A stretch of DNA of 64,000 nucleotides from Paraferrimonas sp. SM1919 (GTDB lineage: Bacteria; Pseudomonadota; Gammaproteobacteria; Enterobacterales; Shewanellaceae): NCBI RefSeq assembly GCF_010993985.1, contig NZ_WINH01000019.1, positions 26,348 to 90,347 on the forward strand. The letters run 5' to 3'. The number at the start of each line of letters is the position of its first letter. The stretch's first letter is position 1. The notes beneath the pieces were generated by a model. It was not told the origin of the DNA and made no database searches. It was given only the letters and a program-made list of their open reading frames with translations. The position numbers and the translations under genes were made by a program. Of the stretch, positions 47,479 to 55,314 are shown in pieces.

Positions 47479-47973
47479 ATAATACCAGTGTTTGGTATAA
47501 GCGCTAGCGGTATGCCGTTAGCGCTTTTTTTTTGTGAGGTATTTTGCTGATGTTTTTAATTCACCGTTTTACTGGCGCAGAACCTAGTGACAAGATGGTG
47601 TTAAGGACGACCAATATTATGACAGCTGGCGTGGCTATTAAGGCCCCCAAGACCTGTTAAACCGCCTAATATTTATGTTAATTATTTGAAAAATTGTAGA
47701 AAAATGATAGTGTGAATCCTCTGCTCGCTTTGGTTAATATTTTGCGTTTGAGGGGGTAATTACCCCCCCCAATTACATGATTTATAACCCTTATTAGCGG
47801 CAGCAAGATTAATCATGATTAACGTGAATAGTCTCAACGTTAGCGAGTTAACGTTATTATCATAAGCAAGCGATGACCACACCCTGTCAATATAGAACAA
47901 TAATAGGTGTCGTTCATATTGCTTGCCGATAAATAAAAAAATCAGTTAGTTAAAATAATAAGAAGGTAAAAAC
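47479..47973. promoter_or_regulatory. Intergenic region with terminator and two palindromes
   Basis: No gene is seen. A terminator lies at 47499-47533. Two perfect palindromes, GGGGGTAATTACCCCC (47752-47767) and TTAATCATGATTAA (47809-47822), precede the aldehyde dehydrogenase by about 150-220 bp and could be operator sites. Confidence 0.35.
47499..47533 (+). terminator. Rho-independent terminator of the sulfatase gene
   Basis: A 12-bp stem with one G-T pair (47499-47510 with 47515-47526, loop TATG) is followed by a long run of T. Confidence 0.88.
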
Positions 47974-49710
47974 ATGGAAACAGCTGAGCAAACAAAATTA
48001 ACTCTGCCAGTGGTGGATAAAGCATTGAATGTGCTGCAAGCAAATAAAACCGCTTGGGCTGAAAAGCCGGTAAAGGAGCGTATTGAACTGTTGCAGCAAA
48101 TTAAAAAGCGTACTCTTGATGTTGCTGCGGCATGGGTTGATAAGGCCTGTGCGATGAAAAACATTCCCCATGGTTCGCCTTTAGCTGGAGAAGAGTGGCT
48201 ATCAGGCCCTTATACTTTAATTGCTGCTTGTAATGGTTTAATCAATACCCTAAGCCAGCTCGAAGGAAAAAAATTCGTAGATTCCTTAAACAAGAAAAAA
48301 CTTGCTAATGGGCAGTTAGCGGTAGAGTTAATGCCTCATTCAATATGGGATCATTTACTGTTCAGTGGTATTAAAGCTGAGTTGTGGATGCAGCCAGGCG
48401 TTAACGTTGACAACCTTAAGGCGAATACCGCTTCAGCATACGATATTGCCGAGAATGAGCGTCAAGCAGGCGTTGCCTTGGTGCTAGGGGCTGGTAATAT
48501 TGCCGCGATTACACCGTTAGACTGTTTTCATAAGTTGTTTTTAGAGCATCAAGTGGTGCTGTTGAAAATGAATCCAGTAAATGATTATCTGGGGGCGTTT
48601 TTTGAACAAGCATTATCCCCCTTAATTGACCAAGGTTATCTGCAAGTTGTTAAAGGTGGTGGCGATGTCGGGGCTTATCTTTGTGAGCATGAAACTATAG
48701 TAAGTATTCATATTACTGGCTCAAAAGAAACCCATGATTTGATTGTCTGGGGCAGCAAAGAAGTGGCACTCGCGAATAAGCAGGCTAACACTCCAGTCAA
48801 TACCAAGCCAATCACTTCTGAGTTAGGGGCAGTTTGTCCAACCATTATCGTTCCAAGTAACTGGACCAAAGCCGATTTACGTTTCCAAGCCCATCATGTT
48901 GCCACTCAAAAATTGCATAATTCAGGTTGTAACTGTGTCGCCAGTCAGGTTTTGATATTGTCTAAGCAATGGCCTCAATTAGAGGCGTTTTTGCTGCAGT
49001 TACAACAAGCCTTAGCCTCGGCCCCTGAGCGTGATGCCTATTACCCAGGCTTTAATGAACGATTAGATAAGTTAGCGGCAAAATATGGTGTGGAGAATTT
49101 CTCAAATTTTGATATTAAGCGCTTGTTAGTTAATCTTGATGAAGCAGAAAACCCACAACACTTCTATCAAAATGAAATTTTTGCTCAGGCTTTAGGCATT
49201 AAGTTAATTGATGAGATCGACTCTAAAGAGTTCTTAACTAAGGCCATTGAGTTTTCCAACTCCGAGCTGTTTGGTACTCTGGGGGCCAACATTATCATTG
49301 AACCTAAGGTCTATAAAAAATTGGGCCAAGAATGGCAGTTACTATTAACCGATTTAAAATATGGCACCATCGCCATTAATGCTTGGACAGGTTTAGGCTT
49401 TTTAACACCAATTTGTGGCTGGGGTGGCTATCCAGGGCATACCTTAGAGGATGCCGGTTCTGGTATTGGCATGGTACACAACACCTTTATGTTCGATAAA
49501 TTGCAGCGCACTATTGTCGAGGCGCCATTTAGGCCATTTCCGAGAAACCTATTGCATGGCGGCATGACATTATTGCCCAATCCACCTTGGTATGTGCATA
49601 ACACTAGGGGCGCAATTCTGGGTAAATTATTGACAGCGTTTCAGTTTAAGCCGAGCTTTTTGAAGCTGCCGAGAATCTTTTTCCATGCCTTAACAGCAAG
49701 ATTAAAATAG
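47974..49710 (+). CDS. NAD(P)-dependent aldehyde dehydrogenase family protein
   Basis: The 578 residues show the ALDH fold: L-G-A-G-N-I-A-A-I-T-P, V-L-L-K-M-N-P-V, H-I-T-G-S-K-E-T-H, then E283 in S-E-L-G-A-V-C-P and the nucleophile cysteine in L-H-N-S-G-C-N-C-V-A-S-Q (C319 or C321). It is some 80 residues longer than usual, with a hydrophobic, basic C-terminal end suggesting membrane contact. This resembles the long ALDH-type enzymes acting on fatty or aromatic aldehydes; substrate unproven. AGAAGG precedes the ATG. Confidence 0.85.
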   Translation: METAEQTKLTLPVVDKALNVLQANKTAWAEKPVKERIELLQQIKKRTLDVAAAWVDKACAMKNIPHGSPLAGEEWLSGPYTLIAACNGLINTLSQLEGKKFVDSLNKKKLANGQLAVELMPHSIWDHLLFSGIKAELWMQPGVNVDNLKANTASAYDIAENERQAGVALVLGAGNIAAITPLDCFHKLFLEHQVVLLKMNPVNDYLGAFFEQALSPLIDQGYLQVVKGGGDVGAYLCEHETIVSIHITGSKETHDLIVWGSKEVALANKQANTPVNTKPITSELGAVCPTIIVPSNWTKADLRFQAHHVATQKLHNSGCNCVASQVLILSKQWPQLEAFLLQLQQALASAPERDAYYPGFNERLDKLAAKYGVENFSNFDIKRLLVNLDEAENPQHFYQNEIFAQALGIKLIDEIDSKEFLTKAIEFSNSELFGTLGANIIIEPKVYKKLGQEWQLLLTDLKYGTIAINAWTGLGFLTPICGWGGYPGHTLEDAGSGIGMVHNTFMFDKLQRTIVEAPFRPFPRNLLHGGMTLLPNPPWYVHNTRGAILGKLLTAFQFKPSFLKLPRIFFHALTARLK

Positions 49711-49715
49711 TTCCT

Positions 49716-49742
49716 AAAAGCGCCAAATTATGGCGCTTTTTT
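49716..49742 (+). terminator. Rho-independent terminator of the aldehyde dehydrogenase gene
   Basis: A perfect 10-bp stem (AAAAGCGCCA with TGGCGCTTTT, loop AATTA) leads into a run of T six bases after the stop. Confidence 0.9.
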
Positions 49743-50253
49743 GGTAGCTGACTTATGCCTATTGCTGGTCGTGCTGATGGTGTAGCGTTTACCGTGAGTC
49801 GTTGCAGACGATCCACCGCTGGGTGAGCTGTGTAAAAGGCGCTTACTTCCCTGTAGCGCCCAGTACTCTCGATTGAAGATGAATGCCTTAAGGTTAATTG
49901 GCCTTGAGGCAAGTAAAGCGTGCCACATTTCTAGTTATTATCAGTTGTGGCGAACTTTATTTTTGACGTCAGTTTGACTGATCTTATTGTTGGTGATTGA
50001 CATCACTCTTGTTGTTGATCGCTTTATTGTTATTGTAGGGCGATTTTTATAGGCAACAGGGGCGTGCTTGCGACCCCTCTGGCTACGGCACTATTTGTAC
50101 TGGATCACAGTTTCGATTAAAAGTGTTAACTGCATAAAAGTGCCGACTTTTACTTGGGCTTAACAAGGTTGGAACAGCTTGGTCACGGCTTGGGTACTGG
50201 GCTAAAACAATTGGCGCAATTGCTGTGATTAACAGCAAAGTTTGCCAGCAAAG

Positions 50254-50279
50254 AAAAAGGCACCACAATAGGTGCCTTT
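50254..50279 (-). terminator. Rho-independent terminator of the 50.3-kb membrane-protein gene
   Basis: A 9-bp stem (AAAGGCACC with GGTGCCTTT, loop ACAATA) is followed on the minus strand by a run of T. Confidence 0.8.
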
Positions 50280-50289
50280 AACAGGAAGA

Positions 50290-50784
50290 TTAATATGTCA
50301 GCAACGCTGGCTTCATTTGCAGTCGCCGTAGCATATCAAGCAAGATAAAGGTTAGGGTGTAAATAAGTGGAATTAACAGCAATCCATCTCCCCAGCCAGC
50401 ACCGCCAATACCATCTAAGAAACGGTGGTAGTTATTAGGGGCCGCAAGTATATCGGTAAGCAATGAGCTGAAAAAGGTGAAGTAAAAAACTTTATAGACC
50501 GACAATGCTGTGGCGTTGTACCAAGCATAAGCCGCTAAAGTAAAAATAGCGAAAGAAGTGAAAGATAATGATACCAATCCAGAATCATTTTCTAAGTGCA
50601 CAGTTAAGCTATTAATCAAAACCGTTACAACGAATAATATGATGATATTAAGATGATTGTGTATTTTATTTTTGTCAAAACTCAAAAATAGAAGGGAAAG
50701 GCAAAATGGCAACCCAAGACCGATAAGTGATTGCTGATCATTAATCACATGCAGGATATTGTTACTGAGGGCTTCAAAGAACAT
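50290..50784 (-). CDS. Unrecognised small polytopic membrane protein
   Basis: No family recognised. The 164 residues form four or five hydrophobic helices (about 20-34, 46-61, 72-90, 98-113 and 132-152) with short loops. One loop carries N-N-Y-H-R-F-L-D-G-I-G-G-A-G-W-G-D-G, possibly a functional site. The gene has its own terminator, which supports it being real. Neighbours give no hint of role. Confidence 0.6.
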   Translation of the reverse strand: MFFEALSNNILHVINDQQSLIGLGLPFCLSLLFLSFDKNKIHNHLNIIILFVVTVLINSLTVHLENDSGLVSLSFTSFAIFTLAAYAWYNATALSVYKVFYFTFFSSLLTDILAAPNNYHRFLDGIGGAGWGDGLLLIPLIYTLTFILLDMLRRLQMKPALLTY

Positions 50785-51043
50785 ATCTAAACCTATCTAG
50801 CTGAGTGTAAGCTTTGCATCATTACAAGTAATAGAAACAGGGTCGCTAGTATGACTAACATCCGCCATATCCGTTAATATATCGAGCATATTATGTGAAA
50901 ATTTGCGGGTAGCTTCTCATTCTTAAATAAGAAAGGTTTGTAACGAATTAAAGATTACTTCACAGAGACTTGTCTTTAGATATTATGCATTTGTCATCAT
51001 TACAGCCTATAGTAAATACATGAGCTACTAATTTGGGTATTGT

Positions 51044-51526
51044 ATGTTTACTAAAACGATTCAGAAATCATTAATCGCCAACGATTGTGTCGCAGCAGAG
51101 TTAGAGAATATTTTAGCGTTGATAGAAGATGATTTACTGAAAGAGCAGGTATGTGCGGTAATGCATATCTGTCAGTTTTATGGACACAGATTGCAAATTT
51201 GGACAGAAATACAAACCAATACCATACTCATTGGTAAATTTTCTGAAGCTCAACCCCAAGTATGGATGTCGATTGAAATGATGACATCCTCACCTAAATA
51301 TGTGCTAGCTACTTTTTTTCAGCCTTTACTTGATGAACTCGCTGTAGAGGGGGGAATCGAACATAAGCAACAAGATCTGGCCACATACTACGGATTTCAT
51401 AATCCCTTAACTTTGCCCAATAGCAGCTTGCCAAGTTATCAGTTAAATGGTGAGTTCGTTGAAAATGTGTTTGAAATCGCTAAACGCAAAGAGTTTTTTG
51501 CGCAAATCATAATGCAAGCATCTTAA
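51044..51526 (+). CDS. Unrecognised 160-residue soluble protein
   Basis: No signal peptide, TM helix or known motif. The first 50 residues are helical and acidic (A-E-L-E-N-I-L-A-L-I-E-D-D-L-L-K-E-Q), followed by a mixed region with two tryptophans. Composition is that of a normal cytosolic protein. It is convergent with rmuC and shares an inverted repeat at its end. Confidence 0.6.
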   Translation: MFTKTIQKSLIANDCVAAELENILALIEDDLLKEQVCAVMHICQFYGHRLQIWTEIQTNTILIGKFSEAQPQVWMSIEMMTSSPKYVLATFFQPLLDELAVEGGIEHKQQDLATYYGFHNPLTLPNSSLPSYQLNGEFVENVFEIAKRKEFFAQIIMQAS

Positions 51527-51547
51527 GGAGCAAACGTGTTTGCTCCT
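51526..51547. terminator. Inverted repeat between the 160-residue protein gene and rmuC
   Basis: Stem AGGAGCAAA with TTTGCTCCT and loop CGTG lies between convergent genes. The T tract is weak. Confidence 0.45.
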
Positions 51548-51564
51548 GCTGGTTAGGTTGCAAA

Positions 51565-52914
51565 TTATTGGTCGAGCTCTAACTGTGCTTTAGCCACAAT
51601 CTCTTTAGGTAATTCTTTGTTTACCGACACCCCAAGCTGCTTGAATTCAGACGCCTGTTTAATTAGGTTACCCCTGCCATTGATAAGTTGCCCCATGGCC
51701 AGTTCATAGTTATCTTTAGCTTTATCAAGCTGATCACCCACGGTTTTCATACTACTAAGAAAGGTATTAAGCTTGTTGTAAAACTTTTCAGCACGATTGG
51801 CTAATTCGGCAGAATGCTTGGATTGTTGTTCAAAGCGCCATAACTGTCTAATAATATTTAAACTGGTCAGAAGGGTAGTTGGCGTGGCCACCAGAATGTT
51901 TTTTTCAAGGGCAGCTTGGAAAATCCCTTCATCATGTTTAATCGCTTCCACATAGGCGGATTCAATCGGCACAAACATGACCACAACCTCAGGGGCATTG
52001 ATGCCAATTAATTTGCCGTAGTTTTTATCGGCTAGGGTATTAATATGGTTTTTGATGGCGCTAATGTGGTCAGCTAAAGCTAAATTACGCTCAGTCTCAT
52101 GCTCACTATTAACAAAGCGAGTATAGGCATTAAGAGACGTTTTGGCGTCGATCACCATATGTTTATCTTGTGGAAGGTTTACGACAACGTCAGGACGCAT
52201 GTCAGCTCGAGTGAGCCCATCCTCAGAGCGTAACGCAACTTCCCTTTGGTAATCCTCGCCTAAACGTAAGCCGGATTTATCGAGGATATTTTCCAGCATT
52301 AGCTCGCCCCAATTACCCTGTGTCTTTTTTTCACCTTGCAATGCACTCGTCAGTCTTTGGGCTTCTTGGGTAATGTTTTGGTTGAGCTTTTGTAGGTTCT
52401 CTAATTCATTTTTTAAGGCACTGCGTTGCGCGGTTTCTTTGTTATGGATATCTTCAACTTTTTGTTTAAAGCCTTTTAACTCATTGTGAATTGGATTGAG
52501 AATACTCGACACACTTTGGCTGTTTAGCTCGGTAAAGGTTTTAGACTTTTTCTCTAAGATCTCGTTAGCTAAATTTTCAAACTCCTGTTTTAATTGTTTT
52601 TTTGAGTCTTGAAGTAATTGCAACTGTTGTTGGTGATGCTGTTGTTTCTCATGCTGAGAGGTTTGTAACTGGACATATTGTTGTTGCAGCTGCTGTTGTT
52701 GGGCTTGGGCTTGTTGCAGTTCAGCGCTCAGCTGTTGGTGCTGCTGCTTTAATTCAAGATTGGATTGCTCAGTATAAACAAGACGCGTACGCAGCTCTGT
52801 ATGAGCTAACACGAGCTTGGTGTGTTTGCTGGATTGTACGCGCCAATAAATCATCAACAAAATTAGCCAGATCATACTTGAAATAGCGGCGGTAATAATC
52901 AGATTTGTATCCAT
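51565..52914 (-). CDS. rmuC: RmuC-family nuclease-fold protein
   Basis: The 449 residues have a single N-terminal TM helix (about 8-23), a long glutamine-rich coiled coil (to about 190), then the RmuC core. Its blocks are G-N-W-G-E-L-M-L-E-N-I-L, R-P-D-V-V-V-N-L-P and V-I-D-A-K-T-S-L-N-A-Y, the PD-(D/E)XK-like site. V-V-M-F-V-P-I-E-S-A-Y and T-L-L-T-S-L-N-I-I follow. RmuC limits recombination at inverted repeats and has recently been associated with restricting foreign DNA. Monocistronic here. Confidence 0.92.
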   Translation of the reverse strand: MDTNLIITAAISSMIWLILLMIYWRVQSSKHTKLVLAHTELRTRLVYTEQSNLELKQQHQQLSAELQQAQAQQQQLQQQYVQLQTSQHEKQQHHQQQLQLLQDSKKQLKQEFENLANEILEKKSKTFTELNSQSVSSILNPIHNELKGFKQKVEDIHNKETAQRSALKNELENLQKLNQNITQEAQRLTSALQGEKKTQGNWGELMLENILDKSGLRLGEDYQREVALRSEDGLTRADMRPDVVVNLPQDKHMVIDAKTSLNAYTRFVNSEHETERNLALADHISAIKNHINTLADKNYGKLIGINAPEVVVMFVPIESAYVEAIKHDEGIFQAALEKNILVATPTTLLTSLNIIRQLWRFEQQSKHSAELANRAEKFYNKLNTFLSSMKTVGDQLDKAKDNYELAMGQLINGRGNLIKQASEFKQLGVSVNKELPKEIVAKAQLELDQ

Positions 52915-53086
52915 GTTAAATCCATCAAAAATAAAAGATCCTATTATTGATTGTTCATCTGTCGAATTTCAATCAAAGATTCATAAATCCTGTTGGTCAT
53001 GACTCTGACATGAATATAATTGTATACACTCTAGTTTGATGATTGGTTAAGCTACACACATAACAATAATAAAATGGATGTATGTT

Positions 53087-54043
53087 ATGGTTAATGTCAA
53101 TTATGAATGGGATAAGCTAAATGAGGTAATCATCGGTCGTGGTGATAGCTACCGAGTGATGCAATGGACCCCAGAATATGAATTTGCCCCTCAAGAAGAA
53201 CAAGACTTTGTAAAAGCATATGCAGGCCAACTGCTATCAAAATGCGATCCAGAGTTCTCTGAAACTTTAGTTAAACAACTCAACACTTTGGCCGCTACCC
53301 TAGAGCAAATGGGAGTTAAAGTTCATCGCCCTAGACCTTTTACTGATGATGAGGTCGATTATTTAAGTCACATACGCCTAGGTGCACAACAAATGTTTTG
53401 CCGTGATCCAATTATTGTGATTGGTAATAAAGTGATTGAATCGGGCATGCGCGACCCAGCTGAACGTAACGCTAAATGGCCGATACGCCAAATTTTTAAT
53501 CAACTTAATGTGCCCCATCAATATGTCGGCGTGCCAGAACCCGAGCCAGTAAATAATAATCATGGCTTTGGCCCAGGACCTTTTATTGAAGGTGGCGATA
53601 CCCTGCTTATGGGGAGGGATATTTTGGTCGGTTTGTCCGGTCATGCTTCTAATCAGGCAGGCGTTGACTGGCTGCAAAATTACTTAGGTGCTGACTATAA
53701 AGTACACCCAGTTGAACTCACCGGAGGCGTATTGCATCTTGATTGCGCTTTAGCATTGATCAAGCCGGGCTTAGCCATTGTCTGCCCTGAGGCCTTTGAA
53801 GGTGGGCTGCCTGAACAAATTAAGGATTGGCAGCACATTGAAGTGACCCTCGAACAAGCCAGTTATTTGGCGTGCAATGTGATGGTGTTAGAGCCTGGCA
53901 AGGTCATCGCTGGTAAAGAGCATCCTCAGGTGGTTGCCCAATTGCGAGAGCATGGAGTGGACGTGGTCGAATTAGAGTTTGATGCGGTTTCCCGTGTGGG
54001 TGGCGCCTTCCGCTGTGCCCATCATCCAATTCATAGGGGGTAA
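53087..54043 (+). CDS. Amidinotransferase (glycine/arginine amidinotransferase-like)
   Basis: The 318-residue protein has the five-bladed propeller fold of arginine-modifying enzymes. Visible are D-P-I-I-V-I-G-N, E-G-G-D-T-L-L-M-G-R-D, G-G-V-L-H-L-D-C (catalytic histidine) and the nucleophile cysteine C310 in G-G-A-F-R-C-A-H-H-P. Family members move an amidino group from arginine to an amine such as glycine, lysine or inosamine; the acceptor here cannot be read. The ATG at 53087 has GGA eight bases upstream; an ATG three codons earlier is possible. The MFS gene starts two bases after its stop. Confidence 0.85.
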   Translation: MVNVNYEWDKLNEVIIGRGDSYRVMQWTPEYEFAPQEEQDFVKAYAGQLLSKCDPEFSETLVKQLNTLAATLEQMGVKVHRPRPFTDDEVDYLSHIRLGAQQMFCRDPIIVIGNKVIESGMRDPAERNAKWPIRQIFNQLNVPHQYVGVPEPEPVNNNHGFGPGPFIEGGDTLLMGRDILVGLSGHASNQAGVDWLQNYLGADYKVHPVELTGGVLHLDCALALIKPGLAIVCPEAFEGGLPEQIKDWQHIEVTLEQASYLACNVMVLEPGKVIAGKEHPQVVAQLREHGVDVVELEFDAVSRVGGAFRCAHHPIHRG

Positions 54044-54045
54044 TT

Positions 54046-55191
54046 ATGTGGCAACAATTAAGAGCAACATTAAGTCTGCAATTAATCGCTTTGGCTTGTC
54101 TGAGTGGTTATTTTGCTTTGCCGTTATTCTTAGGTGAAGTGGTTGCAGCTTTAGGTTTATCGGAGCTACAAGCAGGCTTATTAGCGGCGGCCGATCTGCT
54201 GGGCATTGGCTTAATGTCAATGGTGCTGCCATTTACGATTAAGTGTTTAATTAACTGGCGCAATGTGGTCTACAGCCTGTGGGTGGCTATGGTTGCCAGT
54301 TTACTCAGTATGCTGGCCAATAGTTTCGAATTGTTGTTAGTGTGTCGTTTATTGGCTGGAATGGCCGCAGGGTTTAGCTATGCCAGTGCGTTAGTGGTAT
54401 TGGCAAGGCAAGCGCAACCCACTTTGCACCTAGGAGCCTATAATATTCTCGCTACAGGTTTGATCACTGTGTTTATGTTTGGGTTACCGAGTTTGTTAGA
54501 GCTAGGCAGTTATCAGTATGCGTTGGCGTTAATGGCACTGATCCAATTGGTGTGTATGTTAGTGGTGACGCAGTTGCCTAAACTAGAGTTTGATTTCGAT
54601 GGATCAGTGAGCAGCGTTAACCATGGTTCTAGCCAGATCTATCTAGGATCTCTAATGTTATTGGTTTGTGGTTTGTTTTATTTGAACATAGGCACGATTT
54701 GGGCATTTATTGAATTGATCGCTGATGAATCAGGGTTTACTACCGCAGAAATCGGCATGGCCTTGGGGATCAGCAATGTTGTGAGCATCGGCGGTGGCTT
54801 TTTGTCCGCGTGGCTAGGTGAAAGAATAGGCAAAGTGTTGCCTTTGATGGTTGGGCTGTTTATTCAAGGTTGTGTACTGCTGGTGTTGTGGCAATTTGGC
54901 ACGGCGATTAGTTTGACCATATTGGTTATTTCATTATCGACTTATTTCTTGCTGTGGAATTTTATTGATGTCTATAGCATTAGTTTGACGGAGTCTTTTG
55001 ATCATTCAGGCAAATTAATCACCGTTGTGCCGGCGGTACAAGGCTTTGGTAGTGCGCTTGCCCCTGTTTTGTTTACCAGTTTGTGGATGCAAAACCAATA
55101 CAGTGAAGGTATTCCATTTGCCTTGGTGGCCATAGGCATGGCAATTTTAGTGGTGCAATTGGTGGCCAACTTAAAAGGTAAACAGCAATAG
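54046..55191 (+). CDS. Major facilitator superfamily transporter
   Basis: The 381 residues contain about twelve hydrophobic helices. A-A-D-L-L-G-I-G sits after the first two helices, and R-L-L-A-G-M-A-A-G-F-S-Y matches the helix-4 arginine/glycine pattern of drug/metabolite efflux types. The ATG follows the amidinotransferase stop by two bases and has AGGGGG before it. Coupling suggests it exports, or imports the substrate of, the guanidino product. Its own terminator follows. Confidence 0.85.
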   Translation: MWQQLRATLSLQLIALACLSGYFALPLFLGEVVAALGLSELQAGLLAAADLLGIGLMSMVLPFTIKCLINWRNVVYSLWVAMVASLLSMLANSFELLLVCRLLAGMAAGFSYASALVVLARQAQPTLHLGAYNILATGLITVFMFGLPSLLELGSYQYALALMALIQLVCMLVVTQLPKLEFDFDGSVSSVNHGSSQIYLGSLMLLVCGLFYLNIGTIWAFIELIADESGFTTAEIGMALGISNVVSIGGGFLSAWLGERIGKVLPLMVGLFIQGCVLLVLWQFGTAISLTILVISLSTYFLLWNFIDVYSISLTESFDHSGKLITVVPAVQGFGSALAPVLFTSLWMQNQYSEGIPFALVAIGMAILVVQLVANLKGKQQ

Positions 55192-55198
55192 CGATTTC

Positions 55199-55225
55199 AA
55201 GGCAGATTTTAAAATCTGCCTTTTT
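55199..55225 (+). terminator. Rho-independent terminator of the amidinotransferase-MFS operon
   Basis: A palindromic stem (AAGGCAGAT with ATCTGCCTT, loop TTTAAA) leads into a run of T eight bases after the MFS stop. Confidence 0.88.
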
Positions 55226-55314
55226 CATATTTGAAAGTAAAAGCAGTTAATAAACTTTTGTAGATAGATTTACATTAAGCTGTGGCAAATACCATTGAAG
55301 TATAGGCTTTCAGG

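Larger units (their letters stand above)
49711..50289. other. Gene-poor stretch, possible dispersed repeat
   Basis: Apart from the terminators at 49716 and 50254, no convincing gene is present. The 49745-49930 part is open in two minus-strand frames at once, a pattern common in structured repeats rather than genes. The remainder shows no recognisable feature. Confidence 0.35.

Noticed and set aside
49646..49928. Two overlapping minus-strand frames after the aldehyde dehydrogenase
   Set aside because: They overlap each other and the dehydrogenase end or its terminator; treated as a possible repeat rather than genes.
50083..50268. 61-codon minus-strand frame with a hydrophobic start
   Set aside because: It overlaps the terminator of the neighbouring gene and has no supporting binding site or match.
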